Shown: positions 44,043-54,339, counted from the stretch's first letter. The stretch: DNA of 64,000 nucleotides from Flavivirga jejuensis (GCF_030540765.1 NZ_JAUOEL010000011.1:1-64000); one strand, 5' to 3'. The notes: generated by a model not told the origin, from the letters alone. Numbers and translations are program-made.

Positions 44043-45502
44043 TCGTATTAAAAGACATATTGTATCGAGTTACAATTAATGCTGTAGTAGGTGGTACTAG
44101 TGCTGGTATTGGAGCTATTGATTTTGATTCTCGAAAAATTACTAAAGGAGACTTGTTTGTGGCTATTCGTGGAAATATTGCCGATGGGCATGATTTTATT
44201 GATGTCGCTATAAAGCATGGCGCTATAGGTGTGGTGTGTGAAACATTGCCAGAGCATTTGGTTGATGGCGTTACTTATGTGGAGGTTGATAATTCTAGCA
44301 GGGCTTTAGCTATTATGGCTTCTAATTATTACGATACACCATCCGAAAATTTAAAACTGGTTGGGGTTACAGGAACCAATGGAAAAACGACAGTAGCAAG
44401 TTTATTATATCAATTATTTAAAAAAGCAGGTTATAAAGTTGGGTTGTTGTCAACCGTTAAAATAATGGTTGATAACACAACGTATAAAGCAACACATACA
44501 ACGCCAGATTCATTAACTATAAATAAGTATTTAAAGGAAATGAATGACGTAGGTGTTGAGTTTTGTTTTATGGAAGTAAGTTCTCATGGAATTCACCAAT
44601 ACAGAACAGAAGGATTGCATTTTGAAGGCGGGGTATTTACTAATTTATCTCACGATCATTTAGACTATCATAATACGTTTGCCGAATATAGAGATGTTAA
44701 GAAAACATTTTTTGATGGGCTTTCAAAAAACGCTTTTGCTTTGGTTAATGTAGATGATAAAAACGGGCTTGTTATGTTGCAAAACACCAAGGCTCGAAAA
44801 CTTACTTATGCTTTAAAAGGGTATGCCGATTATAAAGCTCAGATTTTAGAAAATCAATTTGGAGGCTTATTACTTAAAGTGAACGATAGTGAGGTTTGGG
44901 CACGGCTCATAGGGGATTTTAATGCTTATAATGTATTGGCAATTTATGCTACTGCCGAATTGTTAGGTTTGGAAAAGGTTGAAATTTTACGCTTAGTAAG
45001 TGAGTTGGATAGTGTGAGTGGACGCTTCCAATATTTAATTTCTGATAAAAAAATCACGGCAATAATAGATTATGCACATACGCCTGATGCATTGAAAAAT
45101 GTATTAGAAACTATTAATAGCATTCGTACTAAGAATGAAGAATTAATAACCGTAGTTGGTTGTGGAGGCGATAGAGATATAACCAAACGACCAAAAATGG
45201 GACATATAGCTTCAGCTTTAAGTACTAAGGTTATTTTTACAAGCGATAACCCGCGCAGTGAAGTTCCAGAAGATATTCTTAATGATATTGAAAAAGGTGT
45301 TGAACCTCAAAATTATAAAAAAACACTCACGATTTCCGATAGAAAACAGGCTATAAAAACGGCTTGTCAATTGGCACAACCTAACGATATTATTTTAATA
45401 GCGGGAAAAGGTCATGAAACATATCAAGAGATTAAAGGTGAACGCTTTGATTTTGACGATTATAAAATAGTACAAGAATTTTTAAAGCAAATACAAAAAT
45501 AA
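44039..45502 (+). CDS. murE: UDP-MurNAc-L-Ala-D-Glu: meso-DAP ligase MurE
   Basis: 487 residues. ATP site [18 protein letters not shown], substrate region [28 protein letters not shown], and the specificity motif DNPRSE (about residue 400), where Arg marks meso-diaminopimelate rather than lysine. Cytoplasmic step of peptidoglycan precursor synthesis. Overlaps ftsI by four bases; mraY follows after one base. Confidence 0.96.
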   Translation: MIVLKDILYRVTINAVVGGTSAGIGAIDFDSRKITKGDLFVAIRGNIADGHDFIDVAIKHGAIGVVCETLPEHLVDGVTYVEVDNSSRALAIMASNYYDTPSENLKLVGVTGTNGKTTVASLLYQLFKKAGYKVGLLSTVKIMVDNTTYKATHTTPDSLTINKYLKEMNDVGVEFCFMEVSSHGIHQYRTEGLHFEGGVFTNLSHDHLDYHNTFAEYRDVKKTFFDGLSKNAFALVNVDDKNGLVMLQNTKARKLTYALKGYADYKAQILENQFGGLLLKVNDSEVWARLIGDFNAYNVLAIYATAELLGLEKVEILRLVSELDSVSGRFQYLISDKKITAIIDYAHTPDALKNVLETINSIRTKNEELITVVGCGGDRDITKRPKMGHIASALSTKVIFTSDNPRSEVPEDILNDIEKGVEPQNYKKTLTISDRKQAIKTACQLAQPNDIILIAGKGHETYQEIKGERFDFDDYKIVQEFLKQIQK

Positions 45503-45503
45503 C

Positions 45504-46745
45504 ATGTTGTATTATTTATTTGATTATTTAGAAAAACAGTTTCAATTTCCAGGGGCAACGCTTTTTGGTTTTTTAACCTTTAGAGCTGCTTTGGCGATGA
45601 TTTTGTCACTGCTTATTTCAACCATATATGGAAAACGAATTATACATTTTTTACAAAGACAACAAGTAGGTGAAACGATTAGAGATTTAGGGTTAGCAGG
45701 ACAGAGCGAAAAAGCAGGAACCCCAACTATGGGTGGGATTATTATTATTCTGGCAACATTAATTCCTGTGTTGTTATTGTCTGAACTAGAAAATATTTAC
45801 ATCATTTTGCTAATAGTAACTACACTATGGATGGGAACTATTGGTTTTATTGACGATTATATTAAAAAATTTAAAAATGATAAAGAAGGCTTGAAAGGAC
45901 GGTTTAAAATTCTTGGACAAGTAGGGCTTGGTATTATAGTTGGAGCAACTTTATTTTTTCATCAGGATGTTACTATAAAAGAAAAACTTCCAATTCAAGA
46001 GCAACAAGAAATATTGGCAGTAGATGCTAATACAACACAGTCAAAACTTTTTAAAGAAGAAGTGAAGTCTACAAAAACAACCATTCCTTTTGTGAAAGCG
46101 AATGAGTTTGATTATGCAAAACTTATCACCTGGATAAGCCCGAGTTTAGAAAAGTATGCTTGGATAATATTCATTTTAATAGTGATTATTATTATCGCGG
46201 CAGTTTCAAATGGAGCCAATCTTACAGATGGGATTGATGGTTTGGCGGCAGGAACATCGGCAATCATAGTACTTACTTTAGGGATATTTGCATGGGTTTC
46301 TGGTAATATTATATTCTCAGATTATCTCAATATTATGTATATCCCGAGAGTGGAAGAAATTACTATCTATATAGCTGCATTTGTTGGAGCGCTTATCGGT
46401 TTCTTGTGGTATAACACATTTCCAGCTCAAGTTTTTATGGGAGATACAGGAAGTTTAACTATTGGGGGAATTATCGCTGTTATAGCGATTGCAGTTCGAA
46501 AAGAGTGGTTAATACCAGTATTGTGTGGCATTTTTTTAGCAGAAAATCTATCGGTAATCATGCAAGTGGGGTGGTTTAAATATACCAAGAAAAAATATGG
46601 AGAAGGACGTCGCATTTTTAAAATGTCGCCGTTGCATCACCACTATCAAAAATCAGGATATCACGAAAGCAAAATTGTAACCCGATTTTGGATTGTAGGT
46701 ATTCTGTTAGCGATCCTTTCAATAGTAACATTGAAAATTAGATAA
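45504..46745 (+). CDS. mraY: phospho-MurNAc-pentapeptide transferase MraY
   Basis: 413 residues with ten membrane helices. Signature segments are [26 protein letters not shown] (catalytic Asp pair), [18 protein letters not shown], and [17 protein letters not shown] with the catalytic Asp, and [12 protein letters not shown] at the end. The protein has an insert of about 50 residues (about 155-205) in a loop, typical of Bacteroidetes MraY. It forms lipid I at the inner membrane. Confidence 0.97.
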   Translation: MLYYLFDYLEKQFQFPGATLFGFLTFRAALAMILSLLISTIYGKRIIHFLQRQQVGETIRDLGLAGQSEKAGTPTMGGIIIILATLIPVLLLSELENIYIILLIVTTLWMGTIGFIDDYIKKFKNDKEGLKGRFKILGQVGLGIIVGATLFFHQDVTIKEKLPIQEQQEILAVDANTTQSKLFKEEVKSTKTTIPFVKANEFDYAKLITWISPSLEKYAWIIFILIVIIIIAAVSNGANLTDGIDGLAAGTSAIIVLTLGIFAWVSGNIIFSDYLNIMYIPRVEEITIYIAAFVGALIGFLWYNTFPAQVFMGDTGSLTIGGIIAVIAIAVRKEWLIPVLCGIFLAENLSVIMQVGWFKYTKKKYGEGRRIFKMSPLHHHYQKSGYHESKIVTRFWIVGILLAILSIVTLKIR

Positions 46746-46747
46746 AA

Positions 46748-46770
46748 TTCCTGCGAAGGCAGGGATCTCA
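46748..46770. repeat. short dispersed palindrome upstream of murD
   Basis: TTCCTGCGAAGGCAGGGATC TCA: CCTGC pairs with GCAGG. Same family as at 471, 48215, 50870 and 57269. Confidence 0.55.
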
Positions 46771-46851
46771 TAGCTGTAAAAAAGACATAGAGTTAAGAAA
46801 AGTGATAAAAGAAATTTATATAAAAACAATTGATAAAAACAGAGAGGTAAG

Positions 46852-46879
46852 TCCTTACTCTTTGGGGAAGGATTTAGGA
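46852..46879 (+). repeat. leader hairpin upstream of murD
   Basis: TCCTT..CTCTTTGGGG..AAGGA (46852-46872) forms an imperfect hairpin, and the murD start follows after TTTAGG. It resembles the leaders of ftsW and ftsL in placing a CTTT-GGG(A)AG hairpin just before the start codon. Confidence 0.45.
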
Positions 46880-48210
46880 TGGGGCGTTTAGTCATATTAG
46901 GAGGGGGAGAAAGCGGCGTAGGTACTGCGCTTCTGGGAAAAGAACAAGGGTATGATGTTTTTGTTTCAGATAAAGGAGTCATTAAAGAAAAATATAAACA
47001 AGTTCTTATACATAATGAGATTGAATGGGAAGATGAAAAACATTCTGAAGATAAAATTCTGAATGCAGATATCGTGATGAAAAGTCCTGGAATTCCAGAC
47101 AAAGTGCCTTTGGTAAAACAAATTCATGATAAAGGCATATTAGTAGTGTCTGAAATTGAATTTGCATCAAAATTTACCAGCGCTACTATTGTTGGAATTA
47201 CGGGTAGCAATGGTAAAACAACAACAGCATCTTTAACGCATCATATTTTAAAACAAGAATTAAATGTGGGCTTAGCAGGTAATATAGGAGACAGTTTTGC
47301 TAAGCAGGTTTTAGAAGAAAATTTTGAGAATTACGTATTAGAAATTAGTAGTTTTCAATTAGATGATATCGTCGACTTTAAGCCGCATATAGGAGTCATT
47401 ACAAATATTACCCCCGATCATTTAGATAGGTATAACTATCAATTTGAAAGGTATATCGCTTCAAAATTTAGAATAACCATGAATCAAACGAAAGATGATT
47501 ATTTGATTTATGATGCAGACGATACAGTGATAGTAAATCATCTGAAAAATAACCCAGTTCAGTCTACATTATTGCCATTTTCATTAACGAAGAAGATTGG
47601 TAATGGTGCGTATTTAGACGACAATAATATTAAAATAACAATAAACAACAACCAAATAATTATGCCAACAACAAAATTAACATTACAGGGGAAGCACAAT
47701 ATGAAAAATGCGATGGCTGCCTCTACAGTCTCTCATTTGTTAAGGATTAGAAAACAAACTATAAGAGAAAGTTTAGGAAACTTTCAAGGTGTTGAGCATC
47801 GTTTAGAACATGTTTTAAAGATTAATAAAGTGCAATACATAAACGATTCTAAGGCGACTAATGTAAATGCGACATATTATGCTTTAGAGTGTGCGGATAC
47901 GCCTACTGTTTGGATTGTTGGAGGTGAAGATAAAGGTAATGATTATGAAGAATTATTCTCTTTTGTAAACGAGAAGGTGAAAGCTATTATTTGTTTGGGG
48001 GTAGACAACGAGAAATTGATGAAAACGTTCGGAGGAATGGTTGATGTTATTGTTGAAACACAATTTATGAGTGAAGCAGTGAAAATCGCTTATAAAATTA
48101 CCGAAGCAGGAGATAGTGTTTTATTATCGCCAGCGTGTGCCAGTTTTGATTTGTTTGAAAGCTATGAAGATAGAGGGCGTCAATTTAAAAATGCCGTTAG
48201 AAACTTATAA
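46879..48210 (+). CDS. murD: UDP-MurNAc-L-Ala: D-Glu ligase MurD
   Basis: 443 residues. N-terminal GRLVILGGGESGVGTALLGK is the Rossmann-like region, ATP site GITGSNGKTTTASL, then LEISSFQLDDI, VITNITPDHLDRY, EHRLEHVLKINKVQYINDSKATN and LLSPACASFDLF. All motifs are intact. It adds D-glutamate in the cytoplasm. Start chosen at 46879, after the leader hairpin. Confidence 0.97.
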   Translation: MGRLVILGGGESGVGTALLGKEQGYDVFVSDKGVIKEKYKQVLIHNEIEWEDEKHSEDKILNADIVMKSPGIPDKVPLVKQIHDKGILVVSEIEFASKFTSATIVGITGSNGKTTTASLTHHILKQELNVGLAGNIGDSFAKQVLEENFENYVLEISSFQLDDIVDFKPHIGVITNITPDHLDRYNYQFERYIASKFRITMNQTKDDYLIYDADDTVIVNHLKNNPVQSTLLPFSLTKKIGNGAYLDDNNIKITINNNQIIMPTTKLTLQGKHNMKNAMAASTVSHLLRIRKQTIRESLGNFQGVEHRLEHVLKINKVQYINDSKATNVNATYYALECADTPTVWIVGGEDKGNDYEELFSFVNEKVKAIICLGVDNEKLMKTFGGMVDVIVETQFMSEAVKIAYKITEAGDSVLLSPACASFDLFESYEDRGRQFKNAVRNL

Positions 48211-48214
48211 TTAT

Positions 48215-48265
48215 TGTCATTCCTGCGTGTCACATTGAGCGGAGTCGAAATGGAAGCAGGAATCC
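48215..48265. repeat. dispersed palindrome between murD and ftsW
   Basis: TGTCATTCCTGCG ... GCAGGAATCC: TTCCTGC and GCAGGAA form the stem around a loop that contains CATTGAGCGGAGTCGAAATG, itself a common flavobacterial spacer sequence. Confidence 0.6.
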
Positions 48266-48301
48266 ATAACAAAATATAAAAGTATAATTAAATAACAATT
48301 T

Positions 48302-48337
48302 CTTCCCTTTGGGAAGATGTTCGAAAGGACAGATAGG
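48302..48337 (+). repeat. leader hairpin upstream of ftsW
   Basis: CTTCCC-TTT-GGGAAG (48302-48316) is a perfect hairpin followed by ATGTTCGAAAGGACAGATAG and the ATG at 48338. The downstream block GGGAAGA.G.TCG.GAA.GGACA aligns with the ftsL leader (41674-41695). Confidence 0.55.
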
Positions 48338-49531
48338 ATGCAAACAGTATTTAAAAGCATAAAAGGAGATAGGTTAATTTGGGCCATAGTAGCGTTGTTG
48401 GCTATAGCTTCATTCTTGCCTGTTTATAGTGCGGCTAGTGATTTAGCATATGTTAAGCATAATGGGAATACGTTTATCTCATTTGTAAAGCATTTTATGC
48501 ACTTGTTTTTAGGGTTTGCTATTATGTACGGTGTTCACAAGATCCCGTATAGATATTTTAAGGGGTTGTCTTTAGTGGCAATTCCGATAGTTTTAGTGTT
48601 GTTAATTATTACGATGTTACAAGGAACGGTTATGGGAGGTGCTAGTGCTAGTAGATGGATTAAAATACCTATAGTAGGGGTGTCTTTTCAAACATCAACT
48701 TTCGCATCAGTTGTGCTTATGGTCTATGTGGCGCGATATATGTCTAAAATTAAAGATATTGATATAGGATTAAAAGAATCTATCCTGCCGCTTTGGGTGC
48801 CTGTATTTTTTGTATTAGCCTTAATCTTGCCTTCAAATTTTTCAACAGCAGCTATTATTTTTTTAATGGTGGTGCTTTTGGTTTTTTTAGGAGGCTATCC
48901 TGTACGCTATTTAGGCGTGATAATAGGTTCGGGTTTTTTGGCATTAGTATTCTTTATTATGTTTGCTAAATTAACAACAGGGCCATTACATGTTAAAGTA
49001 AATACTTGGGAAAATAGAATTAAAAACTATTCAAATAACGAAGATACCGAGGCAGATTATCAAATAGAGAAGGCTAAAGTGGCTATAGCGTCAGGTCAGG
49101 TTTTTGGAGCTGGTCCAGGGAAAAGCATTCAGAAACACGCTTTACCACAATCATCATCAGATTTTATTTTTGCCATTATTATAGAAGAATATGGGTTGAT
49201 AGGAGGTGTTACAATCATGATTCTTTATATGTGGTTGTTATTTAGAATTGTTATTGTATCTCAAAAATCTGATACCATTTTTGGTAAACTTTTAGTGCTT
49301 GGTGTTGGCTTGCCAATAGTGTTTCAGGCATTAATAAATATGGCTGTGGCTGTAGAGTTATTTCCAGTAACTGGGCAAACATTACCCTTGGTAAGTAGTG
49401 GAGGAACATCTATATGGATGACATGTTTGGCAATAGGAATTATTCTAAGTGTGAGCGCTAAGCGAGAAGAAATTAAAGAACAAGAATATAAGGAAGATAA
49501 TCCGCTTGAAATTTTAAGTGAAACCATCTGA
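48317..49531 (+). CDS. ftsW: lipid II polymerase FtsW
   Basis: 404 residues from the ATG at 48317, or 397 from the ATG at 48338 (MQTVFKSIKGDRLIWAI), which I find more likely because the first seven codons overlap the leader repeat. About ten membrane helices with the SEDS motifs: SRWIKIPIVGVSFQTST, the ENRIKNY..QIEKAKVAIASGQ VFGAGPGKSIQ loop, FIFAIIIEEYGLIGG, and LPLVSSGGTSI near the C-terminus. It polymerises septal glycan with FtsI. Confidence 0.95.
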   Translation: MFERTDRMQTVFKSIKGDRLIWAIVALLAIASFLPVYSAASDLAYVKHNGNTFISFVKHFMHLFLGFAIMYGVHKIPYRYFKGLSLVAIPIVLVLLIITMLQGTVMGGASASRWIKIPIVGVSFQTSTFASVVLMVYVARYMSKIKDIDIGLKESILPLWVPVFFVLALILPSNFSTAAIIFLMVVLLVFLGGYPVRYLGVIIGSGFLALVFFIMFAKLTTGPLHVKVNTWENRIKNYSNNEDTEADYQIEKAKVAIASGQVFGAGPGKSIQKHALPQSSSDFIFAIIIEEYGLIGGVTIMILYMWLLFRIVIVSQKSDTIFGKLLVLGVGLPIVFQALINMAVAVELFPVTGQTLPLVSSGGTSIWMTCLAIGIILSVSAKREEIKEQEYKEDNPLEILSETI

Positions 49532-49567
49532 TTTTAGATAGATGCCTTTTGAATTAGGATTTGTAGA

Positions 49568-49747
49568 ATGAAGCAAGTGTTAAAAAATAGAACAGAGAAA
49601 TATGCGGTAGACAGTTGGGATTTATACACGAAATTTCCAATTTTAAGGGAGTATAATGCTTTTTGTAATCAATTAATAAGGTGTTCTAGTTCAGTTGGAG
49701 TCAATTATAGAGCAAAATCAAATGCAGATTTTATAAATAAATCGTAA
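49568..49747 (+). pseudogene. truncated four-helix-bundle (23S IVS-type) protein
   Basis: 59 residues starting MKQVLKNRTEKYAVDSWDLY with TKFPILREY and then CNQLIRCSSSVGVNYRAKSN and ADFINKS. The pattern L-x-R-(C/S)-(S/G)-x-S-(V/I)-G-x-N-x-x-(A/E), then K-x-D-F-I-x-K is the core of the four-helix-bundle family (also called 23S rRNA intervening-sequence proteins), whose members have about 115-125 residues. The second half is missing: a TAA follows at 49745. It lies between ftsW and murG, four bases before the murG GTG, and could still be translated. Confidence 0.7.
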
Positions 49748-49750
49748 ATC

Positions 49751-50848
49751 GTGAATCAGAAATATAAAATCATATTATCAGGAGGAGGTACTGGAGGGCA
49801 TATTTATCCTGCCATAGCCATTGCGAATGAGCTAAAATCTCGTTTTCCTGATGCTGAATTTTTATTTGTAGGCGCCGAAGGTAGAATGGAAATGGAGAAG
49901 GTGCCACAAGCAGGATATGATATTAAAGGGCTTTGGATTTCAGGAATTCAGCGTAAGTTGACTTTAAAAAATCTGGCGTTTCCTTTTAAGTTAATAAGTA
50001 GCATTTGGAATGCGCGAAAGATAGTAAAATCGTTTAAGCCAGATGTTGCAATCGGAACAGGAGGATTTGCTAGTGGACCACTGTTGTATGTGGCAGCGTC
50101 AAAAAAGATACCAAGCCTAATACAAGAGCAAAATTCGTATCCAGGAATTACTAATAAGTTGTTGTCTAAAAAAACGCAAAAAATATGTGTGGCTTACGAT
50201 GGTTTGGAACGGTTTTTTCCGAATGAAAAAATTATCAAAACAGGGAACCCAGTACGTCAAGATTTATTAGATATAGATAGTAAGACTGTTGAGGCTAAGA
50301 ACTTCTTCAATCTAAAACATGGTAAGTATACGCTTTTGGTTTTGGGAGGTAGTTTAGGAGCTAGAAGAATAAACGAGCTGATTGAGAGTAAATTGGATTT
50401 TTTAGATACCCAAAATATTCAAATTATATGGCAATGTGGAAAGCTTTATTATCAGCAATACAAAATTTATAATAACACTAATAATGTGCAGGTTTATGAG
50501 TTTTTAAATAATATGGATTTTGCTTATGCAGCAGCAGATATTGTAATATCTAGGGCGGGAGCAGGATCTGTTTCAGAGCTGTGTATTGTAGGTAAGCCTG
50601 TTATTTTTGTTCCGTCTCCAAATGTGGCAGAAGATCATCAAACAAAAAATGCTATGGCAGTTGTAAATAATGATGCAGCTATAATAATTAAAGAAACTGA
50701 TTTAAATGTGGATTTTGAAAACAAGTTTTCGCAACTTATAGTATCGCCCGAAAAGCAAAAAGAACTAGGGACTAACATAAAAAAAATGGCATTAATACAT
50801 GCTACAACACAAATAGCAGACGAAGTAGAAAAGCTTCTGAGAAAGTAA
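49751..50848 (+). CDS. murG: lipid II synthase MurG
   Basis: 365 residues, start GTG at 49751. [17 protein letters not shown] is the donor-binding glycine loop, then [39 protein letters not shown], and [11 protein letters not shown]...PVIFVPSP, all conserved in MurG. It transfers GlcNAc to lipid I at the inner membrane. The four-helix fragment ends just four bases upstream, so ribosomes may continue from it. Confidence 0.96.
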   Translation: MNQKYKIILSGGGTGGHIYPAIAIANELKSRFPDAEFLFVGAEGRMEMEKVPQAGYDIKGLWISGIQRKLTLKNLAFPFKLISSIWNARKIVKSFKPDVAIGTGGFASGPLLYVAASKKIPSLIQEQNSYPGITNKLLSKKTQKICVAYDGLERFFPNEKIIKTGNPVRQDLLDIDSKTVEAKNFFNLKHGKYTLLVLGGSLGARRINELIESKLDFLDTQNIQIIWQCGKLYYQQYKIYNNTNNVQVYEFLNNMDFAYAAADIVISRAGAGSVSELCIVGKPVIFVPSPNVAEDHQTKNAMAVVNNDAAIIIKETDLNVDFENKFSQLIVSPEKQKELGTNIKKMALIHATTQIADEVEKLLRK

Positions 50849-50869
50849 TCATATAAATAGAATCTGTTT

Positions 50870-50940
50870 GTTATTTCTGTGAAAGCAGGAATTTACAAAA
50901 AGAGAAATAAATAAAGGTAGACTCCTGACTGTTCAGGAAT
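50870..50940. repeat. short palindromes between murG and murC
   Basis: TTATTTCTGTGAAAGCAGGA (about 50871-50890) is a degraded dispersed palindrome, and TCCTGACTGTTCAGGA (about 50924-50939) is a perfect 6-bp hairpin nine bases before the murC start. Confidence 0.5.
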
Positions 50941-50947
50941 AATAAAA

Positions 50948-52300
50948 ATGAATTTAAATAACATACATAACATTTACTTTATTGGTATTGGAGGTATCGG
51001 GATGAGTGCTTTGGCACGTTATTTTCATGCTAATAAAAAAAGTGTTGCAGGCTATGATAAAACACAAACTGAAATTACAGACAGTTTAGTGGCTTTGGGG
51101 ATTGCTATTCATTTTGAAGATTTGGTCGATAATATCCCTGCTTCTTTTTTGAATATAGAAAATACTCTAATTGTTTATACGCCGGCAGTTCCTGCAGATC
51201 ATCTAGAGCTGAGGTATTTTAATGCAAATGGTTATCGCGTTTTAAAACGTTCACAGATTTTAGGGTTAATAACAGAACATACATTTTGTTTAGCGGTGGC
51301 AGGTACGCATGGCAAAACCACTACAACAAGTATTTTAGGGCATTTAATGCATGAATGTCGTGTGCCTTTAACTGCTTTTTTAGGAGGTGTTAGTGAGAAT
51401 TATAATTCTAATTTAATACTTAATGGCGCAGAGGTTTCGGTAGTTGAGGCAGATGAGTTTGATCGTTCTTTTTTAACATTGTCACCAGATATAGCCTGCG
51501 TTACATCAATGGATGCAGACCATTTAGATATTTACGGCGACTCTTCAGAATTAAAAAAATCATTTGAAGACTTTTCGAAACGACTAAAAACTCATGGGAA
51601 ATTGTTCGTTAGAAATGGATTGCCATTACAAGGTATTACGTATGGTATAGAAGATGATTCAGATTATTCAGTTCAAAATATAAAAATAGAAAATGGGACC
51701 TATGTTTTTGATGTAAAAACTCCAGAAACAGTCATCAAAAATTTGCAATTTAATCTGCCAGGGAGACATAATCTGTCGAATGCGTTAATCGCTTTGGCAA
51801 TGGCTATAGAATATGGTTGCTCTTGGCAAGAACTAGCAAAAGCTTTGGAGTCTTACAAAGGTGTTAAGCGTAGGTTTACTTATCATATAAAAACTGATAA
51901 TCTGGTTTTTATTGATGATTATGCGCATCATCCAGAAGAAATTAAGGCCGTGTATCAAGCCGTTAGAGAGATGTATCCTAGAAAAAAAGTATTGGCTATT
52001 TTTCAGCCTCATTTATATAGCAGAACACGTGATTTTATAGATGATTTTGCTGAAAGTTTATCGCCGTTTGATGCGTTGATATTGTTAGATATTTACCCAG
52101 CAAGAGAATTACCTATAGAAGGTGTGACTTCAGCCTGGTTGTTAGATAAAATAAATAATAAAAATAAGCAGTTGGTTAGCAAAAAAGAGCTATTACCAGC
52201 CATACATAACAGTCATGCGCAAATAATATTAACTATAGGGGCAGGAGATATTGGAGAACAAGTAAAACATATAAAAAAAGAATTTAGTATTGCGAGTTAA
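50948..52300 (+). CDS. murC: UDP-MurNAc: L-alanine ligase MurC
   Basis: 450 residues. FIGIGGIGMSALARYF at the N-terminus, ATP loop AGTHGKTTTTSILGHL, VEADEFDRSFLTLSPD, SMDADHLDIYGD, and DDYAHHPEEIKAVYQA with the substrate His pair, then FQPHLYSRTRDFIDDF. Catalyses the first amino acid addition to UDP-MurNAc. Its end overlaps ftsQ by 11 bases. Confidence 0.97.
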   Translation: MNLNNIHNIYFIGIGGIGMSALARYFHANKKSVAGYDKTQTEITDSLVALGIAIHFEDLVDNIPASFLNIENTLIVYTPAVPADHLELRYFNANGYRVLKRSQILGLITEHTFCLAVAGTHGKTTTTSILGHLMHECRVPLTAFLGGVSENYNSNLILNGAEVSVVEADEFDRSFLTLSPDIACVTSMDADHLDIYGDSSELKKSFEDFSKRLKTHGKLFVRNGLPLQGITYGIEDDSDYSVQNIKIENGTYVFDVKTPETVIKNLQFNLPGRHNLSNALIALAMAIEYGCSWQELAKALESYKGVKRRFTYHIKTDNLVFIDDYAHHPEEIKAVYQAVREMYPRKKVLAIFQPHLYSRTRDFIDDFAESLSPFDALILLDIYPARELPIEGVTSAWLLDKINNKNKQLVSKKELLPAIHNSHAQIILTIGAGDIGEQVKHIKKEFSIAS

Positions 52301-53009
52301 TTGGAGTTACATAAAGATGTTTGTTTTATTGGTATTAGTGGCTTTTTTGTTTGCTTTTGCGTCACAAAGAAATGCTGTTAGAAAAGTGTTAGGTCCGCAG
52401 GTAAAATTTATTGGAGAAAGCAACCTTTTCGTTACAAATGAGACTGTTAGTAAATTGTTAATACAAAAATATGGAGGCGTTGAAAATGTAACCAAAGAAA
52501 CTTTAGATTTGAATGAGCTAGAAAATGTCCTGAAATCTAATCCAATGATAAAAGCAGCGGAAGTGTATGTGGCTGTAAACGGTACACTTAGCGCTGATAT
52601 AGAACAAAAAACACCGATTGCACGAGTGAGTACAAATGCGTCTTATTATATTGATGGCGACGGTTCTTATATGCCTTTGTCTACCAATTTTTCGGCGAGA
52701 GTGCCATTAGTTACAGGCTATATTGAAAAGAATAATTTAAGAAGCATTTATAAGATTGCAAGTAAAATTATTAATGATGAATTTTTAAAAAAACATGTTA
52801 TTGAGATTCATCAAAATAAGAATAAAGATATTTATTTAAAATTAAGACAATGCAACTTTATAGTACAATTAGGCGATGTGAGTTCTTTAGATAAAAAGGT
52901 TAATAATTTAAAAGCATTTTATCAAAAAAATCTAACAGATAAAACACTTAATAAATATAGTAAAGTCAATTTGCAATTTGACAACCAAGTAATATGTACC
53001 AAAATATAA
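52290..53009 (+). CDS. ftsQ: division protein FtsQ
   Basis: 239 residues. Short cytoplasmic tail, one membrane helix (MFVLLVLVAFLFAFAS), a POTRA-like domain in which VKFIGESNLFVTNETVSKLL and VLKSNPMIKAAEVYVAVNGT are recognisable, and a beta domain with DGDGSYMPLSTNFSARVPLV. Sequence is divergent from E. coli FtsQ but position between murC and ftsA and the topology are decisive. It links FtsL/B to the divisome. Confidence 0.92.
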   Translation: MRVNWSYIKMFVLLVLVAFLFAFASQRNAVRKVLGPQVKFIGESNLFVTNETVSKLLIQKYGGVENVTKETLDLNELENVLKSNPMIKAAEVYVAVNGTLSADIEQKTPIARVSTNASYYIDGDGSYMPLSTNFSARVPLVTGYIEKNNLRSIYKIASKIINDEFLKKHVIEIHQNKNKDIYLKLRQCNFIVQLGDVSSLDKKVNNLKAFYQKNLTDKTLNKYSKVNLQFDNQVICTKI

Positions 53010-53012
53010 ATC

Positions 53013-54326
53013 ATGGAGCATAATTTAGCAGTAGGATTAGACATAGGAACCACAAAGATTGTGGCTATGATTGGTCGTAAAAATGAATACGGAAAAGTTG
53101 AGATTTCTGGTATAGGTAAATCTAAAAGTTTAGGAGTACACCGTGGTGTCGTAAATAATATTACGCAAACAATTCAATCGATACAACAAGCGGTACAAGA
53201 GGCAGAAGTTTCTGCCGAAATGAAAATTGAAGGCGTTACTGTTGGTATTGCAGGGCAGCATATTAGAAGTTTGCAACACAGTGATTATATAACAAGACCC
53301 AATTCTGAGCATGTTATAGATGAAGAAGATATTGACAGACTAATAAATCAAGTACACAAACTAGTCATGCTTCCAGGAGAAGAAATTATTCATGTGTTGC
53401 CTCAGGAATACAAAGTAGATGGGCAGGCGGAAATAAAAGAACCAATAGGGATGTACGGAGGCCGTTTAGAGGCTAATTTTCATGTGGTTGTAGGTCAAGT
53501 ATCTTCTATTAGAAACATTGGACGTTGCGTACAAAGTGCAGGTTTGAATTTAGAAGGCATCACATTAGAACCATTAGCATCAGCAAATGCTGTTTTAAGC
53601 CAGGAAGAAAAAGAAGCAGGTGTAGCGCTTATTGATATAGGAGGTGGCACAACAGATTTAGCCATTTTTAGAGATGGTATCATTCGCCATACAGCAGTGA
53701 TTCCTTTTGGGGGTAATGTGATTACTGAAGATATAAAAGAAGGCTGTTCAATAATAGAAAAACAAGCTGAATTATTAAAGATAAAATTCGGTTCTGCGTG
53801 GCCAGGAGAAAATAAGGATAACGAAATAGTATCTATACCAGGTTTACGTGGTAGAGAACCAAAAGAAATTACATTAAAAAATCTCTCAAAAATAATTCAT
53901 GCACGTGTTGTTGAAATAGTGGAACAGGTATATGTTGAAATTAAAAACTACGGACACGAAGAACAAAAGAAAAAACTAATTGCAGGTATTGTATTAACGG
54001 GCGGTGGTAGCCAGTTGAAACATTTAAAGCAGTTGGTAGAATATATCACAGGAATGGATACTAGAGTTGGGTATCCAAATGAGCATTTAGCAGGAGATAG
54101 TGATGGTGATATCACAAGCCCATTGTATGCCACAGCTGTAGGATTGGTTTTGGATGGTTTAAAACGTCTAGAAAGAAAAAAATTAGAACAAAATGAGGCT
54201 ATTGAGATTGAAAATGAAGAAGAAAAGCCGATTGAAGAGATTAAAGAAGATCCAGTAAAGGAACGCCGTTCTTTTCTGGATAAGTTAACCGAACGTGTTA
54301 AAGATTTTTTAGATAACGCAGAGTAG
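53013..54326 (+). CDS. ftsA: division protein FtsA
   Basis: 437 residues, actin fold. Phosphate-1 AVGLDIGTTKIVAMIG, connect-1 and SHS2 subdomain around GVTVGIAGQHIRSLQH, phosphate-2 VALIDIGGGTTDLAIF, adenosine loop GIVLTGGGSQLKHL. The C-terminus ends with a Glu/Lys-rich linker and an amphipathic helix FLDKLTERVKDFLDNAE that binds the membrane. It tethers FtsZ. Four bases separate it from ftsQ. Confidence 0.96.
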   Translation: MEHNLAVGLDIGTTKIVAMIGRKNEYGKVEISGIGKSKSLGVHRGVVNNITQTIQSIQQAVQEAEVSAEMKIEGVTVGIAGQHIRSLQHSDYITRPNSEHVIDEEDIDRLINQVHKLVMLPGEEIIHVLPQEYKVDGQAEIKEPIGMYGGRLEANFHVVVGQVSSIRNIGRCVQSAGLNLEGITLEPLASANAVLSQEEKEAGVALIDIGGGTTDLAIFRDGIIRHTAVIPFGGNVITEDIKEGCSIIEKQAELLKIKFGSAWPGENKDNEIVSIPGLRGREPKEITLKNLSKIIHARVVEIVEQVYVEIKNYGHEEQKKKLIAGIVLTGGGSQLKHLKQLVEYITGMDTRVGYPNEHLAGDSDGDITSPLYATAVGLVLDGLKRLERKKLEQNEAIEIENEEEKPIEEIKEDPVKERRSFLDKLTERVKDFLDNAE

Positions 54327-54339
54327 AGTGTGTATCATA

